Assembly (NCBI RefSeq): GCF_000002995.4
Contig: NW_025062477.1
Span: 6,234,649-6,298,648, forward strand
DNA: 64,000 bases
Source: Brugia malayi
Taxonomy: Eukaryota > Nematoda > Chromadorea > Rhabditida > Onchocercidae
Direction: 5' to 3'
The position numbers and the translations under genes are program-made. Shown in pieces: positions 43,710 to 56,200 of this stretch. Below the pieces are notes generated by a model, which was given only the letters and a program-made list of their open reading frames with translations, was not told the DNA's origin and ran no database searches. Numbering within the stretch: position 1 is the first letter of the stretch; every line of letters begins with the position of its first letter.

Positions 43710-46448
43710 TCAGACCACGTCTTCAAACTCATCCTCTTCTTCATCATCTTCATCACTGAAGTAAATCCGATTCCCAAAAACTCCGGAGGAAGCCGGGAAC
43801 CGCTGCAATCCATGTAAACCAGGCTGAAGCATTCATCAATATGTAACACATATGTATAAGCAGTGAGACCAGTTAGTTATAGGTATGAATGCAGAACTAT
43901 GTGGAAGTAATAATCTTTAGCATTTTTAAAACATACACAGAGTAGAAAGAGGGATTAAAATCATATGATCAGTAATGAATTCACTCCACTAAACTTAAGT
44001 TTTATGATTTTTTTCTAATTATATATGATAACCTGCATAGCAGGAGGTCTTTTGTTTGCATTATTAGATGACCCATGCTTCCTCTTACGTGAGGGCTTCG
44101 AAATAGCGGAATTACGCAAGCGTAAAGCACACCGAAATTCTTTGACAATTGGATAAATCACTTCAACTGCTTTCATTACATCACTTTCAGATGCAGCTAG
44201 AATTAACGAAGAAATTAGATAAAATTAAAATCTAATTTTCCAATTGCTCTTTAGATCATACTCCTTATCAAATTCAGTGTTTTAAAACTTGCCGCCAGTG
44301 ACAGTAATGCTGCCGGTTGTATGAATTCGAAGTGTGGCTCGAGGATTTGTGGAACGCCATATGAGGCCAACTGATAATTCTGGTTCGTATTGAGAACAAT
44401 CTGGATACTTCTGCGCTAGCTAAAAAAATTCGTTAGAAAATGATTTTCGCATACAGTTTTGTCGGAGATAAGAAACTTACTTCTTCAATTTTTACACCAA
44501 AAGGCATTTTACAAGTTGCAAGCACGTTACAGACGCGATAATTCCGAATTCGAACAACGTCCATCATCTTACCCATGGTTTTTTGGACCATTCGCGCAAC
44601 ACCTCTGGCAGCACGTTTGCATTCACTTTCGCTACAACATTTGCACAGTTTTAACTTGTTTAGAAGATAGAAGAATTCCATTTTGACTTTAGAAAATGAT
44701 CTGCGAGACGTAACCAGCTTCAAAATCAAATATACTTGAGAAATAAGTCAAAAATACCTGCGACATCCGACAATATAAATTTTTCCAGAACTGTATATTT
44801 TAACGTAACACGAAGGATTTCTCTTCTGCTTCAACAAAACCTAAAATTACGTAATTTGAAATTAAAGGTCAAAAATAAAAATATTTGCAATGATCTTTAG
44901 TTTCTCATATAAAATTTAGAATTAATGCTTAATTAAAATGGAAAATAACTCTTGAAGCATAGTTAATTGCCAAACATGACCAGTTAGCAGGAATTTAAGT
45001 ACAAAAATCTTTAAGTCAGGTAACTTGAAAAAAGTACACTACACACCAAATAAAACTATTTTAAATTCTAACCGATTGAATGATATTATTGAATTATAAG
45101 TAAACAGAATAACAAAAGACAGAAAATTTACGTTAAGAGTAATTTGGAAAGGTCAGAAAATACATCTAAGTACTTACTCCTCGACCTCGGTCAAATGCGA
45201 CATTGCCGGAATTTAAAGCTACGCGATGCAAATCAATATGCAGTGGAAGTGTATAATTACAAACAACATTTCGGATCTGAAACTCAAAGCACTATTCAAA
45301 AGATAAGCTATGAGCTTTAATCTCATTGCTTTCAAATGACAAAGTTACTTGGATATCAATCTCGCCATCTTCATCCGAATCATCTCGGTCAGCAAGCTCG
45401 GAACTTGTTGAAGGTGGAGCTTCCTCCGTTTGCTCTTCATATCCTGTCTTTCCACTGGACTGTAACATACCATATGCTAATTACGCTAAAAATGCCAATA
45501 AATATATACAGATAAATAATAAAAATTGGACGTCACCATTCTGAGAGACTAAAAACAAATTTACAGCATCCATAATCGATCCTACTCGTTCTTCATCTTC
45601 ATGCACAGGGACATTGAGATGAAATGAATCAGTTTGAGATAGAGAAAAATCCGATACGATTGAATGCTGCAAAGTAGATTCCAAAAGACTATTTCGAGTT
45701 AATACTGAATGCTGTGGACCGAATCCTTCAAAAAAATTGTTCGCCGTCGTGCTGGAATGCCATACTACACCCTGAAGCACTTAGAAAACTATGTTAGTTC
45801 TTTGTAAGTGATGAAATAGAAACACTATTTTAATGGATTACACTGAAAACCAGTGGCTTCTTTGGTGAATATCATTGTTCGAATGCAATATGAACCAGGT
45901 TGATCCTTATAAATTCATAAATAACGAATCGATAAAATGCTATCATTATTAATGTGAAACTAGTTCATAAAAATAACAGAACTGACCGTCGCTTCGGTTT
46001 GTGATGAAACAGATTCAGTATGCAGCGATCCCTCCAACGTCATATAATTACTGTTTACAGTCTAAACACAATTACAACTGATACAAATAGAAGCATGAAT
46101 ATAAGGAACTACTTCATCAATTCTTTAATCCATTACTGAAACGCAAATTAAAAGCTTCTCGACAACTTCCAATATTACGGACTAATTAGAAATGAAAACC
46201 ATTCTTTGCTGAATCATTAAAATAACATTTCTAACAAAGACAATTCTTTTTCAAGAATTAACATACTGCGGCTCAAAAGTGGACAATGAAATTTCAAAAT
46301 CCCCATCAGAAACATTTGAGGGGTATATGCCAAAAATTTACTAAAAGCTAACAAAGAAATCGAAAACCTTAGTAGCTGCACTGGTAGTGACAGATGTGCC
46401 ATTAAGAGCATAACTCCCGTGATCATTCTGACATGCATATATGCTCAT
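43710..46448 (-). CDS. tlf-1: TBP-like factor (TLF/TRF2 family)
   Basis: Paralogue of TATA-binding protein that directs a subset of RNA polymerase II genes, needed for embryonic transcription in C. elegans (family knowledge). Exons in coding order: 46448-46368, 46061-45987, 45771-45565, 45459-45349, 45276-45178, 44840-44758, 44631-44481, 44419-44293, 44196-44033, 43823-43710; 403 residues. Residues 1-158 form a Ser/Thr-rich then acidic N-terminal region without domain (SELADRDDSDEDGEIDIQ at its end). The saddle core is two repeats: first from about 159 (IRNVVCNYTLPLHIDLHRVAL, YVKIYSSGKIYIVGCRSE), second from about 247 (RIRNYRVCNVLATCKMPFGV, YEPELSVGLIWRS, RATLRIHTTGSITVTG, AVEVIYPIV). YEPEL and GSITVTG match human TBPL1. 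The tail is basic (KPSRKRKHG) then very acidic (DEDDEEEDEFED). The eighth intron (44197-44292) has a GC donor (GCAAGT). The 5' leader carries two tight uORFs. Confidence 0.93.
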
Positions 46449-46479
46449 TTTTTCTCCTCAGTGACCATTAACATTACAT
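46445..46479 (-). promoter_or_regulatory. uORFs in the leader of the TBP-like gene
   Basis: Reading on the minus strand, ATG TAA (46479-46474) is a start-stop uORF. It overlaps by one base a second ATG (46474) that opens a nine-codon uORF (MLMVTEEKK) whose TGA (46447-46445) overlaps the main start as ATGA. A ttcag acceptor at about 46485 would place both uORFs on the mature mRNA. The arrangement is typical of termination-reinitiation control, but use is inferred. Confidence 0.6.
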
Positions 46480-48429
46480 CCGCTGAACTGTAAACAGATA
46501 AACACTGAACAACCACCAACCAAAATTCATCATCATCTATAATTACCTGTAATTTATGGCATTAAAGCAGATACGTAAAATCAGAAGCATCGCCAAAAAA
46601 TTAACAAATTACTGCCACATGGCACCAATCGAAGCGACGTAAGAAAAATATTTATTATAATATTTATAAAATCGTAAGCTATCTCAAATTTAAAATAACT
46701 TTTTTTAACTTTTCCGTCTCCATTCTTCCATGAGCCACATTTCTCCAGGAACTCAAAAATGACAAATTAGCTGGAATCAATCTATCTCTTATGATTATAA
46801 TATAATTCCCAAAATCAAACATTTAGGGAATGTAACCGAGAAGTCTCATTATGACAGAAATTTTACCATGCCATCTGTTGTTCTTTTTCACCTGTAGGTT
46901 GCTATCTTCTCTAGCAGTAATTAATGTTTTGTAGCTACCGAAATATTATTAGCTGTGCCTTTCCATTGGGAGGAGACCTTCCACGCAATTCCCATAACAT
47001 TTCACATGCACCAAGAACACTTATAGAAGATATTCTCTCGAGAAATGTTGCTGATTACTTCCACACCGAACATTCTCCTTTTTCCCGCAGTCAGCCACTA
47101 TACTACACTTGTACGTAGAATCCAACGTTACAGTAACCCATAGACGAAAGACAAGTCTTCTTTTCGAGACTATATCATTTATTACCATTCAAATTAAACA
47201 CCACACGCCCACTTGCTTCTGATTTATACAACCAAACGTGAGAACAAAGAAAAAGGCGAGATTCAACGTGGATTAAATTGATACAATTCACCTACTCCAT
47301 CTGTCTTTCTCTATTCTGTGATTCGAGTAACCTAAATGCATATATCAGAGCTTACATGAAACTTACAATAATCAAAAGCTCTTACATAATACATCATTAT
47401 CTTCAGAGTATTTCGTTCACACTCGTCTTCTATTCTTCTACCATTGCACATTACATCTAGCATTCAATTTCTCAAATTTGAGGTTGATCGAAGTAATAAC
47501 TGCTCCGTTATTATTTGGATCACCTTCATCAATTTTAAGCAAAGGACTTCAACATTCGTATCACAACAGAAAAACTGCGTGTACCGTATGTCGACTATTG
47601 TGAGATTAACTGGGAATTATATGAAATCGTTCACAGTACACTATCATTGGATTATCACTTCATCTAAACTTTTTTATAGTGCAGAAGAAATCACGGAATT
47701 GCTTGAAGGACTCATTAAGTAAACAGAAGGTGCCTAATCCCCAAATACAAGAAGTAGGACCCCAAACTCTCGAGAACAGCAGACACCGGTTATCCCGCTG
47801 CAAACAAATGTTTAACTGAATTACGGCCGATGTCAGGACGTTATGAAACTGATGGATCTAACATGTAGCAATTCGATGAAATGCAGAAATATTGGATTCA
47901 TTGTGTTTCTAAAAGATTTGCTATAGAGATCCTTAATTTAGGGGGAGACATTATGAAGAATTTTTCTGAAATTAAGCTTTTTAATTGCATTGGTCTATCA
48001 AATCATAACAATGAATACTGCTTATAGATTAGACGAATAGTTGTGAAATTGAGTACTGTGATCTTTTTATCGTTTCTGTTTTGCGATCCTCGTTCTAATA
48101 TTTTTTCAGTATATTGCAGTACTTCCAAAATTTTCTTCAATTTTTTGCTCTCTATAATTTAAAATTGAAAAAAATTTTTATGTGAATCTTCTCATGAATA
48201 CACTTAAGTATAAGTTTGCTTTTATCAACAACTGTACATGAATTATTCATTTTCATTCTAGACAACAGTCTTCAGTAGATTCTTTCCTGATCTTTTTTAT
48301 ATTATCAATTTTTTAGTGTTCAACTTTCGTTAATTTTGCGAAAGCAACAACATGCAACTGTTGGTATTTCTTTATAATTGATTTTAAGGAACAAACACAC
48401 ATAAAATTTCTCGAATTCCAAGATCAGGA
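46449..48429. other. Divergent intergenic region between the TBP-like gene and CRIPT
   Basis: Head-to-head spacing of about 2 kb, so both promoters are expected here. Two open frames of ordinary composition (46924-47118 and 47444-47722) have no supported splice partners. A purine-rich string (ttagggggagaca at about 47938) resembles a retroelement polypurine tract; see findings. Confidence 0.5.
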
Positions 48430-49198
48430 ATGGTGTGTGACTCATGTAAGTGCCCCTTTAATTTTAGGAATAATTTTTGATCTTTATTTTGAATTTATGG
48501 TGTGTACAGTTTTGAAATTAATATTTTCTTTTTAGGATGTGTTTTCACTATTTTTCTCTTTTATTTCTTAATCAACTCTTGTTTACTATTTTTTTCCGTT
48601 TAATTAATTGCAATTTTTTCTCTTCTATGTAAAATTTCAGTTTGATTTCCAGCTTCATTTTATCGTTTTTAGGTGTAAAAAAACTTGGTAAAGTAGCGGC
48701 CATTGATCCGTATCGAACAAAATCACGTAACGAATGCGCTGGGCCGATTAAAAAAGGTGGTAATGAAAATAAGCTCCTTTCAACTAGGAAAGACAGGTAT
48801 ATATCTGAATGAACTTCCCAAATTATTTTTCTTTTTTCTGTTATTTAATAGATTGTTGGCTCTACATGAAAAGTAATGCTTCAACGATATTGATCTATTA
48901 AGTCCTTTATCAAGTTTAATTACCCAAACATTTTCATTTGAATTAAGTACAAGTATGTAAATACTATGACTCAGTAAGAAATTGGAGACTGCATAAATTT
49001 AATTGCTGTGAAAAATTCTATTTTAATTGTAGATTCCAGCCGTATAATCAGGAATTCAGGAAGTGTCGAATTTGCAAAACTGTTGTTCATCAAGTCGGTT
49101 CACATTATTGCCAGCAATGTGCATATCAAAAAGCCATCTGTGCAATGTGTGGTAAGAAGATGGCCGATACCAAGAAACTGAAAATGTCTTCTGTATAA
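48430..49198 (+). CDS. cript: CRIPT, cysteine-rich PDZ-binding protein
   Basis: Small zinc-binding protein found with PDZ scaffolds such as PSD-95 at synapses and also as a component of the minor spliceosome in recent work (family knowledge). Exons 48430-48445, 48673-48796, 49033-49198 give 101 residues, exactly the human length. It has four CxxC pairs: MVCDSC (C3, C6), CRIC, CQQC and CAMC, plus KKLGKVAAIDPYR, NENKLLS, the F-x-PY motif (FQPY), and VHQVGSHYCQQCAY. It ends KMSSV, a class I PDZ ligand like the human QTSV end. The first coding exon is only 16 nt, so automated annotation can miss it. The nearest gene upstream is on the opposite strand, so it is not in an operon with it. Confidence 0.95.
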
Positions 49199-52100
49199 AT
49201 ATCATTTTATCACATTGAGTGATTTAGTAAAAGTTGGAAAATAGCTTCCTATTGGGTTCGTGGTTGATTAAAGTTGTTAGGTAAACTTTTTTGAGTCTTT
49301 ATTAGATCCACTAAACAGATAATTAATATTCAGCAGAGAATGTGATCTGTTGCTGATTTTTCTTTATTAATTTGTGTATCGTTATTTGCTCATAAATCTT
49401 AAAGTTTATTCAATGATTTCAAGAACTAAAATCTTAATTTTACTTGTTTTTATACTGTTACTTTCTTTTTTTTTCATTATGCTCAGGAGCATGTGGATGG
49501 ACGGAGAAATATGGAAGGCTGAAAATATGAAAACAGTTATTACTTGTATCACCTATAGTTCTTACCACTCATAATCTTACGAAATTCCAATAACAACGGA
49601 TGATTCATTTTCACATACGTGCTGCGCAGTTTGGTTTTCATAGCTGTCAGTTATTTTCCGGTTTTCTCGAAGTTCTCTGAACTTCTTTCTCGTTCGCCAT
49701 ATTTCTTCGTTTGTGTTTGAAATTGATATGTTTCTTAATGTGCACGCCGTGATTAATAGTTTCTGTATTGTATGTAATTATTTAGATACTCTAATATATC
49801 TTTCGACAACAGAAAAAAAATGTACAGTTTGTGCATTTTTAATTTTCGAGGTGTTTGTTATTGTACTACAAATGAATATCTGATAAGAAGTGTTTATAGA
49901 TAGCAGTAACAGATGTCTTAAATTTGCAGATATACAGGTATTTGATTTTTAGAATGGAGTAAAGCAACGCAATAAAGTTGTTATGTCCGAAAGTGTCATC
50001 TTATTGTTAGGCATAAAAATAATTCCCATTATTCGGAAGTTTAGTTAGTTCCTTTATTCATATTTTATATAGTTGGCTAATAAGTATTGCCTATAGTTGA
50101 ATATTTTTGTCGATTATAGAATGGTGTATAGATAAGTTCCGCAAAACGTTTTTGTCGAGAAGTTCTAGTGGAAGTAGACAGTAAATCGTGTTTGATATTT
50201 AGTTCGTAATAATAACTTTAATTTCAGTTTATTATGGATAGATAGATATGATGTGTATATGGAAATTACTAAATATGTCTATTTCAGATAAAGACTTATA
50301 ATGATAGTAGGTATCGTATCGTCCAGAAAGAAATTTATCATTGTCGGAGTGATGAAATTAGGAATCCGGATTTCATGTGCGGAAATCTTTATAGGTTACC
50401 GTTGTGAATAAATAAAATATGTAAAGAGATGATTTGTTGAGTGCAGTCATTTAAATTTTTGCGAAATATAATTCGTGCTGAAGTTGAAAAGTGATCTGAT
50501 AGAATTCAATGATAAGGGAAAGTACTCCAACTTTAGATGATAACGAAATGGTATTTGGTGGATTTATTATAAAGGTTTTGAAGCGGGTCACTGCATTATC
50601 TCTGTTCCATCTGTCCCATTTCATTAATGGGTTTCTTTTTCTATTATTCAATTTTTGTTTCTTTGGGCCTTTTAAAATACCGCATTGTTCCATAAATCTG
50701 TAGAGACAAGCTTGTCGATGAAGACATAGTGACTCTCAGTTCTCCTTTATTATTTCATACAGATGTGTTCTGCTTATCATTGAGCAAAATCAATATTTAA
50801 TTTCCTTATTTTACATTATCGTATTCTTCAACTGTAGTTATCATCACGAAGGGTCAGAAAAGCAACAATTTTGTCATTAAGGAGATGTGTTAATGTCATT
50901 GTCAAGGTATTTAATTCGAACTTTTCCTGAGAAAATGACAGAATAATTTATTGATTGTTCACGAAGGGTTTTTTTTTTCCTTGATTGCTTGCAGAATTTC
51001 TTTTCTACCTGATTGCTTCCATTTAACTTCTTTTACTAAACATCATCTTTATAACTGTACTGAAATTATTGAAGTGAGTGCTTCCTCATTTTCTCTCACA
51101 TTCACTATCAATTTTTACCTGTCCTATTGCTACCTTTGCTCGCATTTCTCATAATTAGTCGATTTCGACTAGCTTATTACTATTTTGCTTAGCCGTATGC
51201 TATGCTATTGTTGAATTAATTATTAGCTTCTAGCTAATTGCTTGTTAAATCGTGTTGTCTTTTCTTCACCTCAAGCATATCTTGAACTGTTTCTGATAAT
51301 GATTTTTCATTAGACAAACAAGTTAATGTCACCAGTAATGCTAAGAATGGAAATTCGTTTGATTGAAAAAACTTGTCATTTTAGAGAAATCTTTTGTACC
51401 ATATTTTTGTTTTTTTCTTCAATTAACATAAAAAGAAACAATTTCTCCTTTCATTGTATCGAAAAACTCGCTGAAATGTTCCAATATTTTATGCTTTATT
51501 GTGTAGAGAATATTGTTTGCTTTCAAAGCATTAGCGAATTTTATGTACTTTCTATTTCAATAACCAATTCTAATTCCATTCCTTAAATTTTTGGTTTTTA
51601 CTTTTAAATTATTTCAAGTGTTTTAAAAATTTGCTTAATGCTAATAATTGGACAGATTGGTTCAATATTATTCTTCTGCAGTACAAACTTTTTTACTCAT
51701 TTACTGAAATTTAATTTCGTTTGAAATTCACTATTTGCTGATGCCTTGGTAACATTCGTTAACACTCTGTAAATACCTTGCGGATAATTCTAAATTCATA
51801 TTTTCTAATTATCGTTACTTCATTAGTTGTAACTGTATAACTGTATTCGGAAATCTTATTATGGTTTGAAATTGTTAAAACTAAATTGTATGGGTGACTT
51901 GAAGTAAGTCAACATGAAAGTACTGCTACCTTTGACCTTTTTCAAGATCGAATTAAAGAATTATTGTGACATAGTAGTGCACTATGATCATATCTCCTTA
52001 GAAACCTCTTCTCTTATTTCAAATTGAATTTTTGTTGTTTTCAAGATCGGATTACTCCAGGCAAAACAGGTTTTTCAGGTGTGTGTCACAAAACAAGTCT

Positions 52101-53270
52101 TTCAGGATATTTCAAATTTTAATATGCATCCATTTGGCGGTCTTTGTATTTTACATATATACATGGAGAAATTGCTTAGGTTGTTATCATTGATCATCGG
52201 TAATAACACGAGGATTTCTCTCAAGTATGAATGAAATAAATTAGACTAATAGAAATGAGGTCAATCCTAACTTCTTACCTCATTAATCATATAGTGCATT
52301 AGTCATCATGTTTTGTTGTTTCGCTTTTTGATCATTTCAGGTTTGACCTAATTTTTATTGTCATCAAAGATAATGTGACAGCAGATGTATTGCAGTAAAA
52401 TATACGAAATAAATGACTTATGATCCAAGAGGTCAATGGATATTTAGCCTTGTTGAACTACAAATTCGGATGGCATAGTGATGGTGAATTTCGACTACTT
52501 CTGGCATTCTTGCTTAATCTTCTCTTCCTTCAACATAACATTTATTATATTTCTTCATATTACATTCCTCTGATGCTTACCCTAGGACATTTTGATATAT
52601 TGTAGCATTTCTTTTCCACGTATTTTAATTTTTATATGTATATTATCAATTTCATTCATTCTTTAAAACAATACAAACCATTTTCATGCGCTAATTGTTT
52701 TTTAATATTATGTGTAATCGACTTGTCATTTCAACTTAACGTAAAAACAAAACAAAGTCGAAAATGGAAATGAAATTTCTAGAGTGGAATATGTTGTATT
52801 GAAGCCATGAAAGGCGTGGTACACAGTTGCTTGCAGAACAGTGCATCATTTTTTTTTTTTTTTTTTGGAAAAACTTATAGTTTTAGTATAATATTAATAT
52901 TCTCGAATTATATTATTCTCAGTATCATATTAATCCTGGATTTGATATTATTTTTATGTACGGTAGGCATATTGTATACTCGTAAGTTTAGAAATTATAG
53001 TAATTTTTAGTACAATAAAAGGGACACTAATGGTATAATATATTGTATAAATTCATCGTTTTTCTTGTTACATAAAGTACTTACTCTTCAAAAAATTTTC
53101 GTCTTTTTCGTATTCCTTTACGCCGTTTTTATTTACGGGAAAGCTTTAAGGATGAATATGCAAGATGTTCTAAATAATTCACATTTTATGATGCCATTGC
53201 TTCATGCCGTTTGGCACTCCTTAAATCTCTTAGATTATCATTTAATTCATTTTTTTTCCAGATATATGAG
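49199..53270. other. Intergenic region between CRIPT and PAM
   Basis: About 4 kb of AT-rich sequence without a supportable exon on either strand. It contains the CRIPT 3' untranslated region and the PAM promoter; an acceptor-like tttttttccag at 53261 lies ten bases before the PAM start codon, suggesting trans-splicing. Open frames here are short and hydrophobic or low complexity. Confidence 0.55.
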
Positions 53271-56200
53271 ATGAAACGAATGGAACGAATCAATATGGTA
53301 TTGATGTTGTTGTCGTTATCATTACCTATCACTATTAATGCTTTATCCGTACCACGCCATCCACAGCATGTGAGACAGGTGACAATACAGGTCAATGGCT
53401 ATAAACCAGTGATTGTGAGTGCTTTTGTTGTGTTTCAAACATAAAGAATAAGAAAATAAAGGTGAAATATATGCAAAATGTGTACTAGTTGTAATTGAGT
53501 TATTAACTACTTAACATTCATCCGTTCAGTTTTATTTTTCTTCACATTCTCAATAATCTGATTGAAAAACTCATCACATTTGAAAACACTTAAATATTAT
53601 CAAAGAACGACAAAAAAAGTATGATATCAAGAAACCAAGTTATTGCCTTTTAGCCAATTTCAGCTGATGATGATTTCACTGACAAAGCAGATATATTAGC
53701 TGGAGCGATTTTGATAGTGGTTTTATGTCTGCTACATAAATGTGTCCTATTTTAGAGGAACATTTTGTATCAAATAATCACATTGTCTCTCAAATCATAG
53801 AAGTATCAATTCATTGTGGATGGATCAAGCTTTTTCAATGAAAATTATTAGCAGATATATGTTTAATGTCGTTCTTTATAAAATGATGTTAAGTTGACAA
53901 CGAGTCTTAAATGTATTTTTTGATTTTTTAGGATGATGACTACATAGCAGTATCTATGCCTATAGAACCCGGATATATTGGTTTGTTTCTTTAAGTATTT
54001 TTAACATTTTTGATTTCTAATGTATAAATTATGTCCTTCGTACAGTTACGTTCAGTCCTCGGTACAGTTTTACTTTATTATCAACTTCGAAGAAGATTTA
54101 TGAAAGTTATTCTAAAAGCTGCAAAATTCCTTTAAAGATTTTTGTAAGTAACATATTTTATATGCATGGACATTGTTGTTGATGTAAGAATGAAAAGTAA
54201 TCTTTAAAAACAGTTCAGTATAGATAGATTAAAATTATAATTTCACGCTTACATAATTTTTACCAAAACTATTTCGTATCTAATTTTAGTTCGCTTTGAA
54301 CCATTCGCAGATGCTGACCGTGTTCATCATATACTGCTGTATGGTTGTTCTTATCCGGCTTGGCCAAAGCCATTTTGGAAAGGATTTAGCACATGCCGAG
54401 GCTTCGAGTCACATATTTTATATGCATGGGCAAGGAATGGTAAATAATTTTGTTGCTGGTAGAACAGAAAGATAATATAAAAAAGCAGTTCAGCATATAA
54501 AGTTATAATGAACTGATTTGTCGATGTATTTTTCTTTGTTTGTTAGTGTTTTGAATGTATTTTAAGATGATAAAACATTTAAAATATTAATAATTTATTT
54601 TATCAAAACTATTCAAATTGTTAATATTTTGAGTGATTTTCTATAGAGGACAACTCTTTTATTTAATGGTTTCTAAACGAATTATTATATATATGCTTTT
54701 GATGAACGTCACATTCTTCTTTGATATAATTCTACCTTTTGTATAGTTGGTATAGAACCAAATAGTGAAATAAATTCAGTTACATGCTAATTAATATTAT
54801 ATTAGATGAAATGGAAATAGCAAAGATTTGTACTTTTTTTTAGCACCTGATCTTAAATTGCCGCAAGATGTTGCGTTCAGTGTTGGACACAATTTCGATT
54901 CTATAAAATATTTGATAATGCAAGTAAGTTATTATTGATCACTTTCCTTTTTTTTGTTACTTTCGTAAATCATAACTTCAGGGCGTCATTTCAGTTTAAC
55001 AGATTTGTTTTAAAAATTACTGCTTTTTCATCCTTTTTATTTTTGGGGCATTTTCTCTACTTCTCCATGTTATCTTTCTTTGTTTTATATATGTCTCTTA
55101 ATTTATTTGCGTGTTATTGGTTATCTTCAACTTCATATCCCAACTTCAGTTATTGCTGATATCCAAAACCTTCCAAATGATTGCGTAAAGGATGGTAGCG
55201 TATATGGAAAATTTAATGTGCCATTTAGAATTTATATAGACAATTTGGAATTTGGGAGAAATTCCAGGTACATTATGCGCATCCATTTGTGGGCAAAATA
55301 GAAGACTATTCTGGTATTACCCTGCATATGATTAATGAAAGACCTCGCCATATGGCTGCTGTATTACTCTTCGAATCTGGAACTTCAATTCAACCGGGAT
55401 TTTCTCATTTTCAGACGAATGCAAGCTGTATATACAGGTAGATAATCCTTTAGTTCTTAATTTATTTTTCAAATTATGTCCTGTAGATGTTTTGGTTATT
55501 GTTGCTAGTAGCTTCGTTTTAGTAAACATATGAAAAATAACGGTTTCAGTGGTGATACTCCAATTCATCCATTTGCATTCCGTACACATACGCACAGCAT
55601 GGGACGAATTGTTTCAGCATTTTACAAGCATTCTGATAAATGGACAATGATTGGTAAGCGTAATCCTCAGTGGCCCCAGCTGTTTCAACCGATTGAACCA
55701 AACTTGACTATTTCAAACAGTGATTTAATGGCTGCCGTTTGTGTTTACGATTCATCAATGAAGAAATCTGTTGTAAAGATTGGGTGAGAACAGTATCCTT
55801 TATTCTAGTAAAGTTTGAAGAATTTTAGATTGGTACATTTTTTTTATTGGATAAGAAAACTCATTAGTGTTATATTCGTGCGTTTGTATATCTTTAACAT
55901 ACTAAGTCGCACTGAAAATAATACGAGACTTAATCAAGGTAAGTTACTAATATATATTGAACGTAATCTTATGAATTGATTGTATTTTAAAAAGTAGTTA
56001 ATAGAGTTTTTTAGAAAAAATCCAAAAATTAGATTGGGAAAGTGTTGAGTAGGTTTTTCAGAGGAACGGGTCAGGATGAAATGTGTAATTTTTACATGAT
56101 GTTTTATTGGGATGCTACATCACCGAATCCATTTCCTGAGGGAGCATTTTGTGTTGCACAAGAGGAACGGGACCTTGTGAGTGAAGAATATCCAACTGAA

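Noticed and set aside
46924..47118. Open frame starting MFCSYRNIISCAF
   Set aside because: No homologue recognised and no splice partner; lies in the shared upstream region of two divergent genes.
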